From: Bradysia coprophila
Taxonomy: Eukaryota > Arthropoda > Insecta > Diptera > Sciaridae
NCBI RefSeq assembly: GCF_014529535.1
Contig: NW_023503509.1
Location: 2,401,247 to 2,465,246 of the forward strand
Reading direction: 5' to 3'
Length of the DNA stretch: 64,000 nucleotides
In this document: positions 33,346 to 46,326 of the stretch, in pieces
Layout: each line of letters starts with the position of its first letter
Position numbering within the stretch: the stretch's first letter is position 1
The notes under the pieces: generated by a model
Databases searched by the model: none
The model's input: only the letters and a program-made list of their open reading frames with translations
What the model was told of the DNA's origin: nothing
Program-made: the position numbers and the translations under genes

Positions 33346-36300
33346 AATACTATTCATTCTAAAATTTATTTTTTTCTATTTGTTGGAACTATTAACAATT
33401 CTGAATAATGTCACGATGTAGGCTCCGTTCCTTATTAAAAAGTGACCCTACTCCTACTCCTTCGGATCTGTCAAAACTTTGTGTTCGAGAAACAAGACAC
33501 AGAAGGTGAACATTTAAATTTACATTCTACAGACGATTGACAATGTCTAGAACAATAGAAGGGTTGGTGACGGGTATGGGCAGACTGAAAAATTCAGTTC
33601 AGTGCAGATCAGGTTATGAGCTGAATTGCCTGCTGGAAACCTGAATTGCACCTGATCTTTTTCTGGTTGACCTGAAACTCTCGTTTATTGTGCACATTTT
33701 TTTCTGCACTTTTCTGAAGAAAAGTATTAAATCTGACAAATTTCCCTGCAAATTCCGGTCAATATTTAAAATGTCGGTAGTCTGGACGTTTCAGATTAGC
33801 CTGAACTTAACTTTCTTTTCAGTTCTATCTGACCTGTCGTGAGTTTTTAACTAACATTGCCAGATTAATGTCTACCAGAGCCTATTTCTTACGAGAACTT
33901 TCAATTTTTCCAAGAATTTCAAGAGTTTTCAGGAATTTCAGGAATGTCGGGAATTTTATAGAATTTAAATTCTCGAAATTTTTACTTCGAGAACTTTTAT
34001 GAATTTCGAAATTTTAAGAACCAATTTCACGAAAATAGGCCCTGTCAATGACTACTTCACAGCTAAGCGAAATAGGGTTGATGGAATTCGATAATGTGGT
34101 CAATTTCCCCCTACTTACGATTTAAGCAACTCGGGAAAGATATTGCGAGGACGGATAAGACTCGGAATAGGTGAACTTCGGATCTATCAAAATTAATTTA
34201 ATCTCATTGTGGATAATACGACGGATGGTGTGAGTGACTTTCCATAACGCACATTGCTGATACTGTAGAGGACATACTTCATGCTAAATCTCTGAACGGG
34301 TCAACTTCATGTTCGACCTGTAGGTCAGCTATTTGAGCATAGGTCAGATAATAATTCTATAACGGAATTGCGACCACAAAGAGAGCAAAAAATAATAATT
34401 TCTCTCATTAGACCTAGATGTTTTGAATGAACCAGACCAGATGAGGAAAATTCTATTGATTAAGTTATGAAAAGCGCTTATGATTAATGAAGTTAAGAAT
34501 TTAAGAAATTTTATGAAACAAAGAAAAAAAACCAACAACAAGAAAATCGAATGGAATTGATTAATTATGCGGTTTCAAAGCAAAAATCTTCAATGAGCTA
34601 AGAAAAATCATTTGCGGAACAATATTAAATGTTTGGAAAATAAAATTAAAAAGAAATAGTTATTTATGACATCCAGTGCAAAGTACTTTATTAGGCTCTA
34701 GATGTGTAATTGTGACTCGAGACCGTGATTTGCACCGTGATTCATACAACGTTTTATGCCACAGAGGCATCTAAAGTTTGCAAATTTTGCATATTATGAT
34801 GTTGAGTGACATAAAGAAAATTTTGAATACTTATGGGATGGGATCAAATTACGATTGAAATTTGTCAACAAACATTGGTAAAGATGAAATGAATTTCATG
34901 AGTAATTTTTATGAAAGCTGTGATTATTTATCTAATATTTAACAAAACAAAAAAATGAATTGGAAAATACTATAGTTGACGAACGGGTATGACCACATTT
35001 TATGAAAGATAGGATTTATAAATATTTCGTTGATTTTTATCGTTTTTCTTCTTTTTTCTTTGGGTTTAAAAATTGTTTTTTTAAAATTTTATTCATTTCA
35101 TTGAAATATTTTGATTATTTTTTTTCGGTTTGATGTTCGATGTTAAAGAGTTTTTGCAAATAAGTAAAAAAAAAAAACGGTCAAGCGGATATGTTACGAT
35201 AAGTTGTTCAATGTTTAAAATTCGTTATTAATTATTAATTATCTATTTTATTACAAGAAAATCACTTTATGTAAAACAAAACGAAAAGAATAATAAAAAA
35301 AATTATATATTTTTCATCACATCGGGCTAGTGTTCTCCAGGGCCTACTTTTTAGAAACTTTTAGAGAAAATCGAGAAATTCAAGAAACTTTGAGAAATTC
35401 AAGAAACTTCGGGAAATTCAAGAAATTTCGAGAAATATTTCTTGAATTTCTCAAAGTTTCTTGAATTTCTCGAATTAGAGGTGTTAACAAGTCAGGTTTA
35501 CCTATATACCCGAACGGTATCTGATATGAATAATTTGGACAAAAATCTGATACCTCATCAGGCTGGAACTGTCAGGTCCGGCTTACTTGAAAAGTTGTAT
35601 GAAAACTTTTCAGGTTAACCGGAAACTTATTAGGTTTGAATAAATCAAGTTCAGGTTAGGTCATGCTTACGTGACCTGACGTAAATTTTCTAGTCAAGTT
35701 TTTTTTACTGCGGTCAATAGTTCGAGCCTTTTCACTCACATATGTTGATGATCTACAACAGAGCATCTTACTGCCTTTGCCCATTTCCTGGATAGGTTAG
35801 CAGTGAGTAGTTAATAGTAAATAGTTTTTATAACAACATTTTAATTGAATCCATCACAGATGCCAGTGAGTGGCAGATATTTGTAAATTTTGTTGACAAA
35901 GGATTTTGAAAAAGTCAATCCTCTGAGGATTTTCGAGAATTTTCTTATCGTTTTCCAAGGATTTTCAGAGGATTTTTTACTGATTCTGGATGAATTTTTA
36001 AAAGATTTTCTTCTTTGTATTTTTGATTGTATTGAGCCTTTTAACGGATTTTCTGTGATTTTGTGGAGTTTCTACGAATTTAAGGATTTTCTTTCTGGCT
36101 TTAGAATCAGCATCATTTTGCAATAACCCAACAACCATGTTTAAAGACATTTTTTAAATGGTAGAAACTTGGTTATTACAAAATGGTGTCCAATGGTCTT
36201 TTATCTAGTGTTGGGACTGATAGAATCTTGATAACCTGCAGGTAGAACATCAAGTTGCAAAATAAGAAGGTCAGAGCATCATGTTTCAAAAAATTTTGAC

Positions 36301-38497
36301 GTCAAAGTGGAAGTGACAACATTCTGTTTCTTTGGGAACCGGAAATTCACAGATAGATTGGTATCAAAGATCTTATAGTGCCAAAGTGGCAAGTCCAAGT
36401 GAAAAAAAAATTCTAAAAAAACAACCTCGCACTAGAGCTATGGAGCAAAGGATATAGAAGGTAGGCAGCGGCAGGCTGGTGTCAAGAAGAAATATATAGT
36501 GCTACTTCCACGAAGTCGGTAACGTGTTCAAAATTTCAGAAACTATGAGGAAACTATAGAAGCCATTGGTGTAGCGGCACCAGTCTCCGGACATGTACCA
36601 GTGGTTTTTTTCATTCATAAAAATGTTTGTCAATGACAGAACAATAGGCGTTCGACTACTGGTATACAAGTCCGGAGACTACACCAATCATTTTTAAAGT
36701 TGTAAAATGTTAATGATTTGATCAAAGGTCATGCTTTTTAAAATTCTTCTTCTGAAGGTAAGATACTTTCTTAACTGTCCGAAACTGTTCGAAAAAGTCT
36801 GTCTCGTAGGAGTTTTGTTGTTCCTTTTTCTAATACTATTTCATTGAAAACAAAAAAACAATCAAAGGGCTCTGATTGTCCATACTACTATGAAGCAGGT
36901 AACTTCAATATGTACCAGGGCCTATTTTTGGAAACTTTTACCAAAATTTCTAAAAAAATTTCCAAAAATTGCGAAAGTTCAAAAGTCGAATATTTTTATA
37001 ATTTTGAACGGTTTTGGCATTTGCTGAGTTTAGTCTTGCATTTTAGCCGGTTCTCAAAGTTTTTATTTGATTCTTGCTCAAATTAATCATGCTCGTTGTC
37101 ATTATTTCTTCTGCGGTGTGTGACAATTCGGCCAATTCTTTCCTTATTTACTTCTTCAGAACAATACAAAAAATAGTGCTGAATTCCACAAAGATAATTG
37201 AAAATGTCCTTAATAAGAGGTTCCGCTTGTGCATTAAGAATACTATGTTCGGGCAGTCAACAACTTACAAGTGAGTCTGAACAGCTTCAGCGAAACGAAT
37301 TTTCGTCTCCAACACATAACCTAAATTCATTCCCCTACAGACCAAAACAGCCGTAACATTGCACGATGGGTGTCGCCAACATTAAAAGAAATAAGGAGAC
37401 GCAAAAATAAAATGGGACCATCCCCGCCAGTGAAACGAGCCAATTTCAACTCTTGTATGCATAAGTGGACGAGCTGAAAAACCGCTGTAGCAAATTAATG
37501 TCTAAACTTCGCCAACTTACAAGTTGAGTGACAGAGGTTTCTTCTTAAATTCACAGACGGCTTGGATTTTCTTGAAATGCCAAAGGATTATCTTCTATAT
37601 CCATTGGTTTCCTGTTCTCATTTAGGATTGACAAGACGCTGGCTTGGAAATGGATAATTTGATCATAGTCAAAAATAGTCAGAAATTGTGTTTTCCACGT
37701 TTTAGAATTTTTTAGTAAATTTGAGGTCATTGTTCTAAAGATTTTCAATCTTTTTCATGCAATATCTTGTAAGGATTTCCAGCGAGTTTCGTTCTACCCA
37801 CCCATCGAAGTGATATGATCAAATTTTCCGCGAACTGTGAATACTGCTGCCTGGCTGCAACGTGACCAAATTATTTATTTAGACAATTTGAGTGGAAAAC
37901 ATTTACATTTATCTAGTCCATTGGTCAAAATCAAAAAAACATACACATTAGACAAAGCAATAACCAAAACTCGGATAAATTTAATTTGTAGTTTTTTATT
38001 GAAAATAATGTCAATTTTATACATAAACCCAATTAATTTAGTGGAAAGAGGAATTTTGTAGCAAAGGATGAGAGAGAGAGAGAGAAAAACAAAAAAAGAA
38101 AAATAGAAATTGAAACCATGAAAATGGTTGTAACATAAATTTAAACCATAAAATATCAACATTTTCTCGGCATTAAATAAAACAATTGATCGTAGTGAGA
38201 GTATTATTTGAAATGGAAACAAAGTATAATCGAATCATAAATGCGCATTAAATTAATGGACATCAATTTGTATCATAAATAAAACCAGAAAACGTTGTTT
38301 TATAATAATAAAAAAAAGAATTTTTGTTATATTCCCAATGTGGCGTATACAGGCAGGAATGAGTTGACAGTAGATTAGTTATAGCAAATTTTAACCTAGT
38401 CAATGAACGGGCTTAAGTTAAATTAAACGAAAACTTTAAAACAAACATCAAAGAGAAACATCAAATCACATAAATTTAATCTCATCAAACGTAATTA
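33346..38497. other. AT-rich non-coding stretch
   Basis: No gene is supported. Short structures seen are a hairpin of gaaattcaagaaactt-type repeats at 35,365-35,478, an inverted repeat around cagtctccggac at 36,575-36,690 (its partner gtccggagactacacc on the right), and diverged aggtcaggtt-type repeats at 33,570-33,850 and 35,480-35,700 related to 23,440-23,580. Stretches rich in aggattttc occur at 35,920-36,090 and 40,750-40,930. Confidence 0.5.
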
Positions 38498-38862
38498 CAG
38501 TCCGAGAAAATAAACTTTCGACATATTTTAAGATGCTAATCCTACTAAACCCACAGTCCATATAGATTCCACAATTTTAAAATTACTTTATAAAGCGATT
38601 ACGGCGCTGCAGTCTTGTCTTTAAAACATGATCAGGGCGGCTACGCGTGAAAAACCATTTTGATTCAATATTTTCGATTTTTGTTTTACATACATGCTGA
38701 ATACAATTGAAAGAAGCAGAATCTCGTTAATGTTAATGTTTACGGCGCTGCAGAATCGTGGCCGCTTTATAAAGTAATTTTAAAATTGTGGAATCTATAT
38801 GGATTGTGGGTTAAGTAGGATTAGCATCTTAAAATATGTCGAAAGTTTATTTTCTCGGACTG
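38498..38862. mobile_element. Tc1/mariner-type MITE with TA duplication
   Basis: The element is 365 bp and begins CAGTCCGAGAAAATAAAC and ends with its complement, flanked by TA on both sides (38,496-38,497 and 38,863-38,864). The arms are about 115-120 bp and include gatgctaatcctact and ggcgctgcag, separated by a loop of about 120 bp. The CAGT start and TA target duplication are typical of Tc1/mariner MITEs. It has no coding capacity. Confidence 0.85.
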
Positions 38863-40162
38863 TAGAGGGAAAAACTCAAATCAAATAATTGGATTTTTAA
38901 CTAACTTAACTTGATGCTTAAATAAGACGCATCCGCTGTTCAGATTTTTTGCTTTTTAATAGCGACCATTGTCCATCCATTTTCATTGAACTAGTTTATC
39001 AGTTTACCTTTTAACTGAACGGAAACGATGCTTTGTTTTCAAGCAATATCCGAAAATCCTTTACACACGGATCCTCGACGACGAAAAATAAGGTGATGAT
39101 GAACTCTGCCATATTTGCTCTTATATGGGCGTGATGTTGAATTTAATGAAGTCATGAATCGCTCGGTTGTAAAATATTTGATGATAAGAGGTGATTGCGG
39201 AATTCAATGTTTTGTCAATTTGAGTTTTCAATAAGTTTTAGTCATCTGTTACTTCATGCGTTTTGACATAATATAAAACCTCATTAATCAGAGACCATCG
39301 CTCATTTTTGTCGTTTCTGTCGTCGCTAACAGCAACTTCTAAGAGGCGTGTTTGCGCCGCGTTTGATTGATTATTTATGAGACACGGCAATACTTTTAGC
39401 GCTACAAATGGGATGGGATTCGTAATTGCGCTAAATTTTGCTTTTGCCGAACAAATTATTGGAGTAGGAATTTTATTCCGCATTCCCTAAATTCCCTACC
39501 CGCAACCAAAGCACTGATTCAGTGATATGAAGCAACACTGAACGATGTTGTTCTCTTATTATTACAGTCCATAAATCAAGACGACCAAGCTATAAAGGCT
39601 TGGCTCGTCTCCAATATTTTCGTTAAAAGATTGTCTCAACACATTTGTAAAAATTCACTGTGGCTGATGAAATAAGAGCTTGCAAATACTTTGAAGGTAT
39701 TTTTAAAGTCGAAGCAAAATTATGAAATGAAAATAGAAAATGCGAAATGGGTAAAGTGAAAAAGTGGAAATTTCGTTGGATGATTCAATCGAATGCCGGA
39801 CTGCAGATAGTTTGCTGTTTCATTATTATTTTTTTACAAAACTTTTGATGTTATTTTTATGGTCGAATCGATTATCATGAAATGATTCAAATTTTCAACA
39901 ATCAGATGTCGTAAAACTAAAAGCTAAGTCACAAAAAACACAGCATTTAAGTTTGAGAGAATTCTTTCCATTTAATTGTTAGAAAGAAATAAAAAAGCAG
40001 AAAAATAACAGAAATTTAGCTGATAATTATAAATGAATAATAATAACGATCAAGGCGAACATTTCAATTTTATCACCATAATGAGTTAAAGTTTTACCAG
40101 TGGTTCATGGGTCAAGTAACATCAATCTCGTTTTAAGGACAAAATCAACATCTAATATTCAA
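38863..40162. other. Non-coding sequence
   Basis: I see no gene. The minus-strand frame at 39,238-39,483 has no recognisable features. Confidence 0.4.
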
Positions 40163-40183
40163 CACACACACACACGCACACAC

Positions 40184-40219
<36 letters not shown>
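40163..40219. repeat. (CA)n microsatellite
   Basis: About 28 CA units occur, interrupted by a few CG dinucleotides. Confidence 0.95.
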
Positions 40220-40220
<1 letters not shown>

Positions 40221-41265
40221 ACTACCTAAGTGTTCAATAAACTTAATGCATGGAACTCTTTTTTCCGCATATATTTGTCATTTCATTGAAATCGGAAGTG
40301 GTGGATACAAAACTGACTTTACATTGCACACAAAAAGAAACATAGAAAACAAAACTTAAAAATCGGTACAATGATCGCATAATATTTTGATTTGATTTGT
40401 ATCTTTCATGTATCTTTAGCTGAATTTATATTTTTACAGAACAACTAATAGAAGAAGAATAAAAAAAACAAAACAACAAGCACTGTTATAGTAAAAATAC
40501 TTTTTACGAAAAGCCTGAAAAACATTAAAATTATTATGTGAGAACGAAATAAAAATTAATGGAGAAATTCGCTGGTTGCTATGTCTCAACTTTCCGACTC
40601 TCCAACTCTTCAAAAAGCAGACTTTGTCCACTGATCCTGTTACCTAGCCTGTTAAAAGTCGCACACAGTCTGCCCTACTCGTTGAAGAAAAGTTCATATG
40701 TCCACCATAGAGGGACGGATATTTTAAGATTTCGGTAACAAAGCATTTTCGCCAAAGAAAATCATCTGAGGAATTTTTATGATTTACTGAGGATTTTCTG
40801 TGATTCTAGGAGGTTGGAGGCTGGATTTTCAATTATTTCCATCGAATTTCAAGGATTTTCTTCTAAACTTTCGTGGATTCAAGGATATTCGCTAGTTTTC
40901 TGAGTTTTTTCTTCAACTTTAAGACTTTTCTGATAAAGAAATTATCTAGTTCTCGCTGAATGTTTACCAACATCGGAAAACGTTCTGACGTTGGAAAACT
41001 TTTACACAACTGTGTAACGATGTCCACAAGTAAAATGAAACCCTGACTAAGGATTTTTTCGGTTAGATGGGGATTTTCTAGTTGATCTGCACCTAGTGTG
41101 CTACATTCAGGTATTCAGATTAAACCTTTAACTGACGATAGCGTCAGAAAACTGACTACCGAATTTTCAAAACAGCGCTTTAAATTTTTGAAACTTTATA
41201 CCTTCATCCTTTTGCATTCGAAAATTGCTTCGCGTATTTTCCATCGTAAGCTTCGGTCACCACGT
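40220..41265. other. Non-coding sequence
   Basis: No gene is seen. It is AT-rich, with phrases such as gaggattttctgtg like those near 35,940. Confidence 0.4.
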
Positions 41266-41269
41266 AGCA

Positions 41270-41492
41270 AATGTAACGAGGAATTTTTCGCATTTGACTT
41301 GAGTCTGATCAAAACGTTGCGGAAGCGATGTGCCGAAATGAAAACGAAAATTTGGATTATCTTACGGTTGGAGTAAAATTTTTGCCTCCTATATGCGGAT
41401 CCAACATTGCTGAACGTTTCTTTCAGATGTATGAATATTTGCAGATCGATGTCTCTGACTTTGATCCGCTCATCAAAAATACGCAGAAATGA
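41270..41492 (+). pseudogene. Unidentified coding remnant
   Basis: The frame ending at TGA 41,490-41,492 reads FAFDLESDQNVAEAMCRNEN and later VGVKFLPPICGSNIAERFFQ and YEYLQIDVSDFDPLIKN. This balanced composition is unlike the AT-rich noise around it. I do not recognise the family. Upstream, the frame is lost by stops near 41,250. It converges on the subtilase gene, whose stop lies 70 bp away on the other strand. Confidence 0.35.
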
Positions 41493-41564
41493 ACCAAAAT
41501 GATGTTCCCTTGATGGAAATCCAACATTTAATTCATTACAAATTCGTCTTAGCTTAGTAGAGAA

Positions 41565-43246
41565 CTAGCGTTTGTTATCGTAGCCCAAAGTATTCAGGCA
41601 GTAGTCTAAATTAAAAATTAACTTTCGGTCGATTTCATGCCGTGGACATTTGAATGAATCCGAATTGTTGTCCAAGAAAGTCTTGAACTTTAGTGAGTAA
41701 AATGTTGTGTCCCTCTTCAATCGGTCAATTAACGGTATCAATTTAGGTAAAATTAAAGTAGCGGCTCCAGCTACCACAGCTGTTGACACGGATGTTCCTC
41801 GAACTACTTGGTTGCTCTTTTGATGCATGAGTTTTGGAATTTCGATATTATCTCCCAGTACCCAAATTGTTACACCCTGGTTAAAATTTTTGTCTGCTTC
41901 TCCTTTATCTGGAAAACAGCAACCAGCACTTCCGAACGTGGATGGAAGACAGGCCTCTTTTGATTCATTTATTGCATATGATCCGACTACAATGCAATGT
42001 TGGCAGTTGGTAAAAAATGAAAGTGGTTCCTCCGGGATGGCAGATTGTCTTGCGTATTCTGAACACTTAATGTTACCAGCACTGCAACAGAAAATAAACC
42101 CCTTCTTATGGAGTATACGATGCTGGAGGTAGAGAGGGATGTCATGTGTTTCATCAGCCCTAAAAGTTAACATTTCAAAATATCGCGCATATCTTTGCAA
42201 TGATTCCTTCCAATTTTTTCGGATTTAACGAAATGAATAGCTGTCCGATTGGATGATGCTTTCCTCACGACTTTGCACATTACTGTTCCATGTTTGAATA
42301 TCCCGGTGGTGTTGTCTTGATATAATAATTCAATTCTTGAATTTTCGAATTCTGTCTCATCGCTGGAGTACTCGTAATAGTTCCGTTGTACTTTGTTAAT
42401 CTCGAAGATGATTGTATGCCAGTTCAGAGTCAACCACCCAGACAGATGTATTGTTTTCACCATCAGACTGGATCCAATTTTCAGAAATTTTCAGTTCGTT
42501 CAACTGTATCGATTGGGGGGACGCATGGTTCGTTGCATGAAAACGCGGGGATCCAGAATCTAGATGCCATTCGTATTCTTCATCATGGCATAGATGAACA
42601 TATATGTCGTATTTAATCGATGACCGTGTGCAAATTGTGTACAACGAATTCCAATTAAATTTTTTGTACCAAAATGGACTGACAATGTAACCAACAGTTT
42701 CACCGGTTTCTCTTAATGCAGAAATGAATGATCCGATTTCGTTTTTCCAATACTCTTGAGTTTCTGCGACACGGTCGATTGGATCAGTAACAACATCCTC
42801 AAAATCTGGTACCGGAAATACAATTATCCCACACTCCACTTTACCGTCTGGATCATTTTCTCTCTTTTCATACAGGAAAGTCAGCAGTTCATTTGTTATC
42901 AAAAGTTGTCCAGGACCCGCAGTTCTAAACGGAATGAAGCTTCTTCGCAACTCTGTAAAACGAAAATGAAAACTTAAACAACGACAAAGCATTTAGAGTT
43001 ACGTGGATTGGGTGTGAAGAAAGTTGACAAAATTTTATTTACTCAGAACGAGTGTGGTTCATGAAAGTTTAATTGAGGAAGACATCGCTCAGAACGCGAC
43101 GTACCAAACAAATTTTTTTCAACAGCAACATCATCCGAGTACAACGTTGGTTCTTTCGGAAATTCGAATGCTTCCTCTGTCTTTGGAATTTTGGCACTTC
43201 CATGTGCTTCGCTCGGTAAACTTCTTTTCGTAGACATTGGGTCCAT
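41565..43246 (-). pseudogene. Subtilisin-like (S8) serine protease, frameshifted
   Basis: Exon 1 is 43,246-43,105 (MDPMSTKRSLPSEAHGSAKI, basic, no signal peptide). It joins 42,952 in phase through a GTACGT donor and a TTTACAG acceptor. The following frame ends with VWVVDSELAYNHL (catalytic Asp region). A shift near 42,400-42,420 leads to IFKHGTVMCKVV (catalytic His). A second shift near 42,175-42,190 leads to GFIFCCSAGN (oxyanion Asn) and RGTSVSTAVVAGAATLIL (catalytic Ser). The order and spacing match family S8, and all four key residues are kept. Total length would be about 530 residues. It does not resemble furin, TPP2 or site-1 protease, the usual insect subtilases, and with no leader it would be cytosolic. 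Two frame breaks make it a pseudogene or an assembly casualty. Confidence 0.75.
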
Positions 43247-43554
43247 TAGACTAGCACTGTAGAAATTTCAGTAAATAATATTACTATGTAAACAAAATAG
43301 AGATACGAGCGATACGAGTAATATTATTGGAAATAATTAGACAGCAATGAAACGTCAAAACAACAAACACACGATGCGTACTCTTGTGGTGAAAGTGAAA
43401 TTATTGACCAAGCGGAAAAAATTCAATATTGGAGTAAACTTGATCCTCTACTAATTAGTCCTTTTGAGTTATGAGGCACATTAGCAATGGAAATAAAAGC
43501 TAGGCGTCTAAATTTTGCGATGTGTAATGAATCACCAGTAATATGGATGTATTA
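43247..43554. other. Intergenic sequence upstream of the subtilase-like gene
   Basis: This is AT-rich sequence with no feature I can support. The promoter of the minus-strand subtilase-like gene should lie here, but I see no clear TATA box. Confidence 0.4.
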
Positions 43555-43829
43555 TAAAACAAGGCATCAGAACAGTCGGAGCGTTTGCTGCGACTTAGCC
43601 CCGTACGACCCGTAATCCTATTTCGTCCGTAACCATAATACGTCCGTAGCCATAATACGCCCGGAACCCTAATACGACCCTCTAATGCGTGTGTTACCAA
43701 AATGCAAGTCAAGTTGGGCATGGTCAAATTTACTGAAAGTGTTCATTTTTAAAATTGCGCATAGCGCAATTACGAAAGCCCGTACGAAGTACCTCTCAAA
43801 TAAAACCAACAATTTACGACATATTATTT

Positions 43830-44530
43830 TAGAAACCCAACATTTTTTGACAACTTTCTATTAGGTATTCAATTATCTCTCAAATGAAACAAAAACTAGC
43901 AAAATCGGATGAGATTTACTCGATTTATGTGCAAAAAACACTTAGGGCCGAGTAGCGGCCTTAGTCCAAGGGCCGAAATTTGAAACTTTTTTCGCCACGT
44001 TCTTTTCAGTATTCAATTACCTTCCATAAAAAACTAAATCTAGCAAAATCGGATGAGATTTACTCGATTTGTGTGCAAAAAACACTTAGGGCTGAGTGGC
44101 GGCCTTAGTCCAAGGGCCCAAATTTGAAACTTTTTTTGCCACGTTATTTTCGATATTCAATTCCCTTCCATAAAAAACTAAATCTAGCAAAATCGGATGA
44201 GATTTACTCGATTTATGTGCAAAAAACACTTAGGGCCGAGTAGCGGCCTTAGTCCAAGGGCCCAAATTTGAAACTTTTTTTGCCATCATTCTATTCGGCA
44301 TTCAATTATCTCTCAAATGAAACAAAATCTAGCAAAATCGGATGAGATTTACTCGATTTATGTGCAAAAAACACTTAGAGCCGAGTAGCGGCCTTAGTCC
44401 AAGGGCCCAAATTTGAAACTTTTTTTGCCATCATTCTATTCGGCATTCAATTATCTCTCAAATGAAACAAAATCTAGCAAAATCGGATGAGATTTACTCG
44501 ATTTATGTGCAAAAAACACTTAGGGCCGAG
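43830..44530. repeat. 144-bp tandem repeat array
   Basis: About 4.5 units occur. The phrase ccaagggcc(c/g)aaatttgaaac starts at about 43,966, 44,110, 44,254 and 44,399. Each unit contains gatgagatttactcgattta and cacttagggccgagtagcgg. Confidence 0.85.
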
Positions 44531-44821
44531 TAACGACCTTTGAGCCCTCCCAACAAGCCCACGTTGCATCTTACCCAAAAACAATGTTCAGCAACTTTGT
44601 TCTACTCGTCAATACCTTTCATTTGATATATCACAAGCAGCTATTGCGTGCGTATTTCGGTAGATATCGTCGAAAGACTGAAAAACACCTATAGGGCCCT
44701 AGCTCTGGAGGGGCCGACCCTACCATGCCCATTTTCGAACTTGACCTTACTTTTGTCGATACCAATCGGGGAAAAAAAGAATTTTGAAAAAAGGTTGTGA
44801 TTTACTCAAGCTAGAGGGGTC

Positions 44822-45105
44822 ACGGACGGACGGACGGACGGACGGACGGACGGACGGACATTTTTAGCCCCGTACGAAGTACTGGGGGCTTATAAGATTA
44901 ATATGCCGTTTGTAACACGTCGAATTGGAAGCAGACAGTAAGGGCAAAGCATTTGGTTATGTTCATAGATGACGAATCCGCAATAAAAAAAATGTCCGTC
45001 CGTCCGTCCGTCCGTCCGTCCGTCCGTCCGTCCATCCGTCCGTCCGTCCGTCCGTCCGTCCGTCCATCCGTCCGTCCGTCCGTCCGTCCGTCCGTCCGTC
45101 CGTGA
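44822..45105. repeat. (CGGA)n / (TCCG)n tracts flanking a loop
   Basis: GGAC repeats at 44,822-44,861 and the complementary GTCC repeats at 44,994-45,105 bound a loop beginning tttttagccccgtacgaag. They form the inner end of the palindrome arms. A minus-strand frame of TDGR repeats here is an artefact of the tetranucleotide tract. Confidence 0.85.
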
Positions 45106-45418
45106 CCCCTATAACTTGAGTAAAAAGTGTCCGATCTTAAAAATTTTTTTTTTCCCTGATTGGTATGGACAAAAGTAAGGTCAAGTTCGAAAATGGGCAT
45201 GGTAGGGCCGGCCCTTCCAGGGCTAGGGCCTTATAGGTGTTTTTCAGTCTTTTGACGATATCTACAGAAATACGCACGCAGTAGCTGCTTGTGATATATC
45301 AAATGAAAGGTATTGACGAGTAGAACAAAGTTGCTGAACATTGTTTTTGGGTAGGATGCAACGTGGGCTTGCTGGGAGGGCTCAAAGGGCGTTACTCGGC
45401 CCTAAGTGATTCACTATA

Positions 45419-45955
45419 AATTATCTCATGACATATGACAGATGGAATATTGGTTTCTTCGGCAAAGTCTTAGAGTTTTGAGAGTAGAAGACGGCTGTAT
45501 TCATGAAAATGTCGAAAAGTTGGACATTGGTGTTTCAATTAGGTTTTTAGAATTATCTCATGACATATGACAGATGGAATATTGGTTTCTTCGGCAAAGT
45601 CTTAGAGTTTTGAGAGTAGAAGACGGCTGTATTCATGAAAATGTCGAAAAGTTGGACCTTGGTGTTTCAATCAGGTTTTTAGAATTATCTCATGACATAT
45701 GACAGATGGAATATTGGTTTCTTCGGCAAAGTCTTAGAGTTTTGAGAGTAGAAGACGGCTGTATTCATGAAAATGTCGAAAAGTTGGACATTGGTGTTTC
45801 AATCAGGTTTTTAGAATTATCTCATGACATATGACAGATGGAATATTGGTTTCTTCGGCAAAGTCTTAGAGTTTTGAGAGTAGAAGACGGCTGCATTCAT
45901 GAAAAAGTCGGGAATTTGGAATTGGCTGTTTCAATTATGTTTTTGGGGTTATCTC
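45419..45955. repeat. 132-bp tandem repeat array
   Basis: Four units start at 45,419, 45,551, 45,683 and 45,815, each with aattatctcatgacatatga and ttcggcaaagtcttagagtt. The first three are nearly identical and the fourth diverges at its 3' end. Confidence 0.9.
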
Positions 45956-46326
45956 TGAACCTACATGAGTTATATTGCTACTTTTTGTTTCGTTTGTCAG
46001 ATTATTCAATACCGAAAGAAAGTTGATAAAAAAAGTTGCAAATACGGGTTCCTAAAATTACATCGTAAACTTTTGTTTTACTTGAGAAGTACTTCGTACG
46101 GGCTTTTGTAATTGCGCTTTGCGCAATTTTAAAGATGAACACTTTCAAAAATGGGCAATAATGTCAAGTACGCAATAAGGTTACAGAAGCATTTTGGTAA
46201 CGGACGAATATGGGTTACGGGCTTATTAGGGGCTACGGACGTATTATGGTTACGGACGAAATAGGATTACGGGTCGTACGGGGCTAAGTCGCAGCAAACG
46301 CTCCGACTGTTCTGATGCCTTGTTTT

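Larger units (their letters stand above)
43555..46326. mobile_element. Large nested palindromic repeat element
   Basis: The outer arms (43,555-43,770 and 46,085-46,326) are inverted copies, including tcagaacagtcggagcgttt, cttagccccgtacgaccc and the tatttcgtccgtaaccataa region. Inside are a 144-bp tandem array (43,830-44,530), an inner palindrome with arms of about 300 bp (44,515-44,862 and 44,994-45,418) that ends at (CGGA)n and (TCCG)n tracts around a 130-bp loop, and a 132-bp tandem array (45,419-45,955). There is no transposase. The loop sequence (44,865-44,980) is found again inverted just outside the right arm at 46,330-46,450. Confidence 0.7.

Noticed and set aside
37074..37274. Small ORF with a signal-peptide-like start
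   Set aside because: The sequence is AT-rich, the start is not ATG, and there is no homology or splice context.
44822..45105. Possible CRISPR-like array from the GGAC/GTCC repeats
   Set aside because: It is a simple tetranucleotide repeat with no spacers, in a eukaryotic genome.
44898..45200. ORF with repeated TDGR residues
   Set aside because: It is a translation of the (TCCG)n tract within a palindrome, not a gene.
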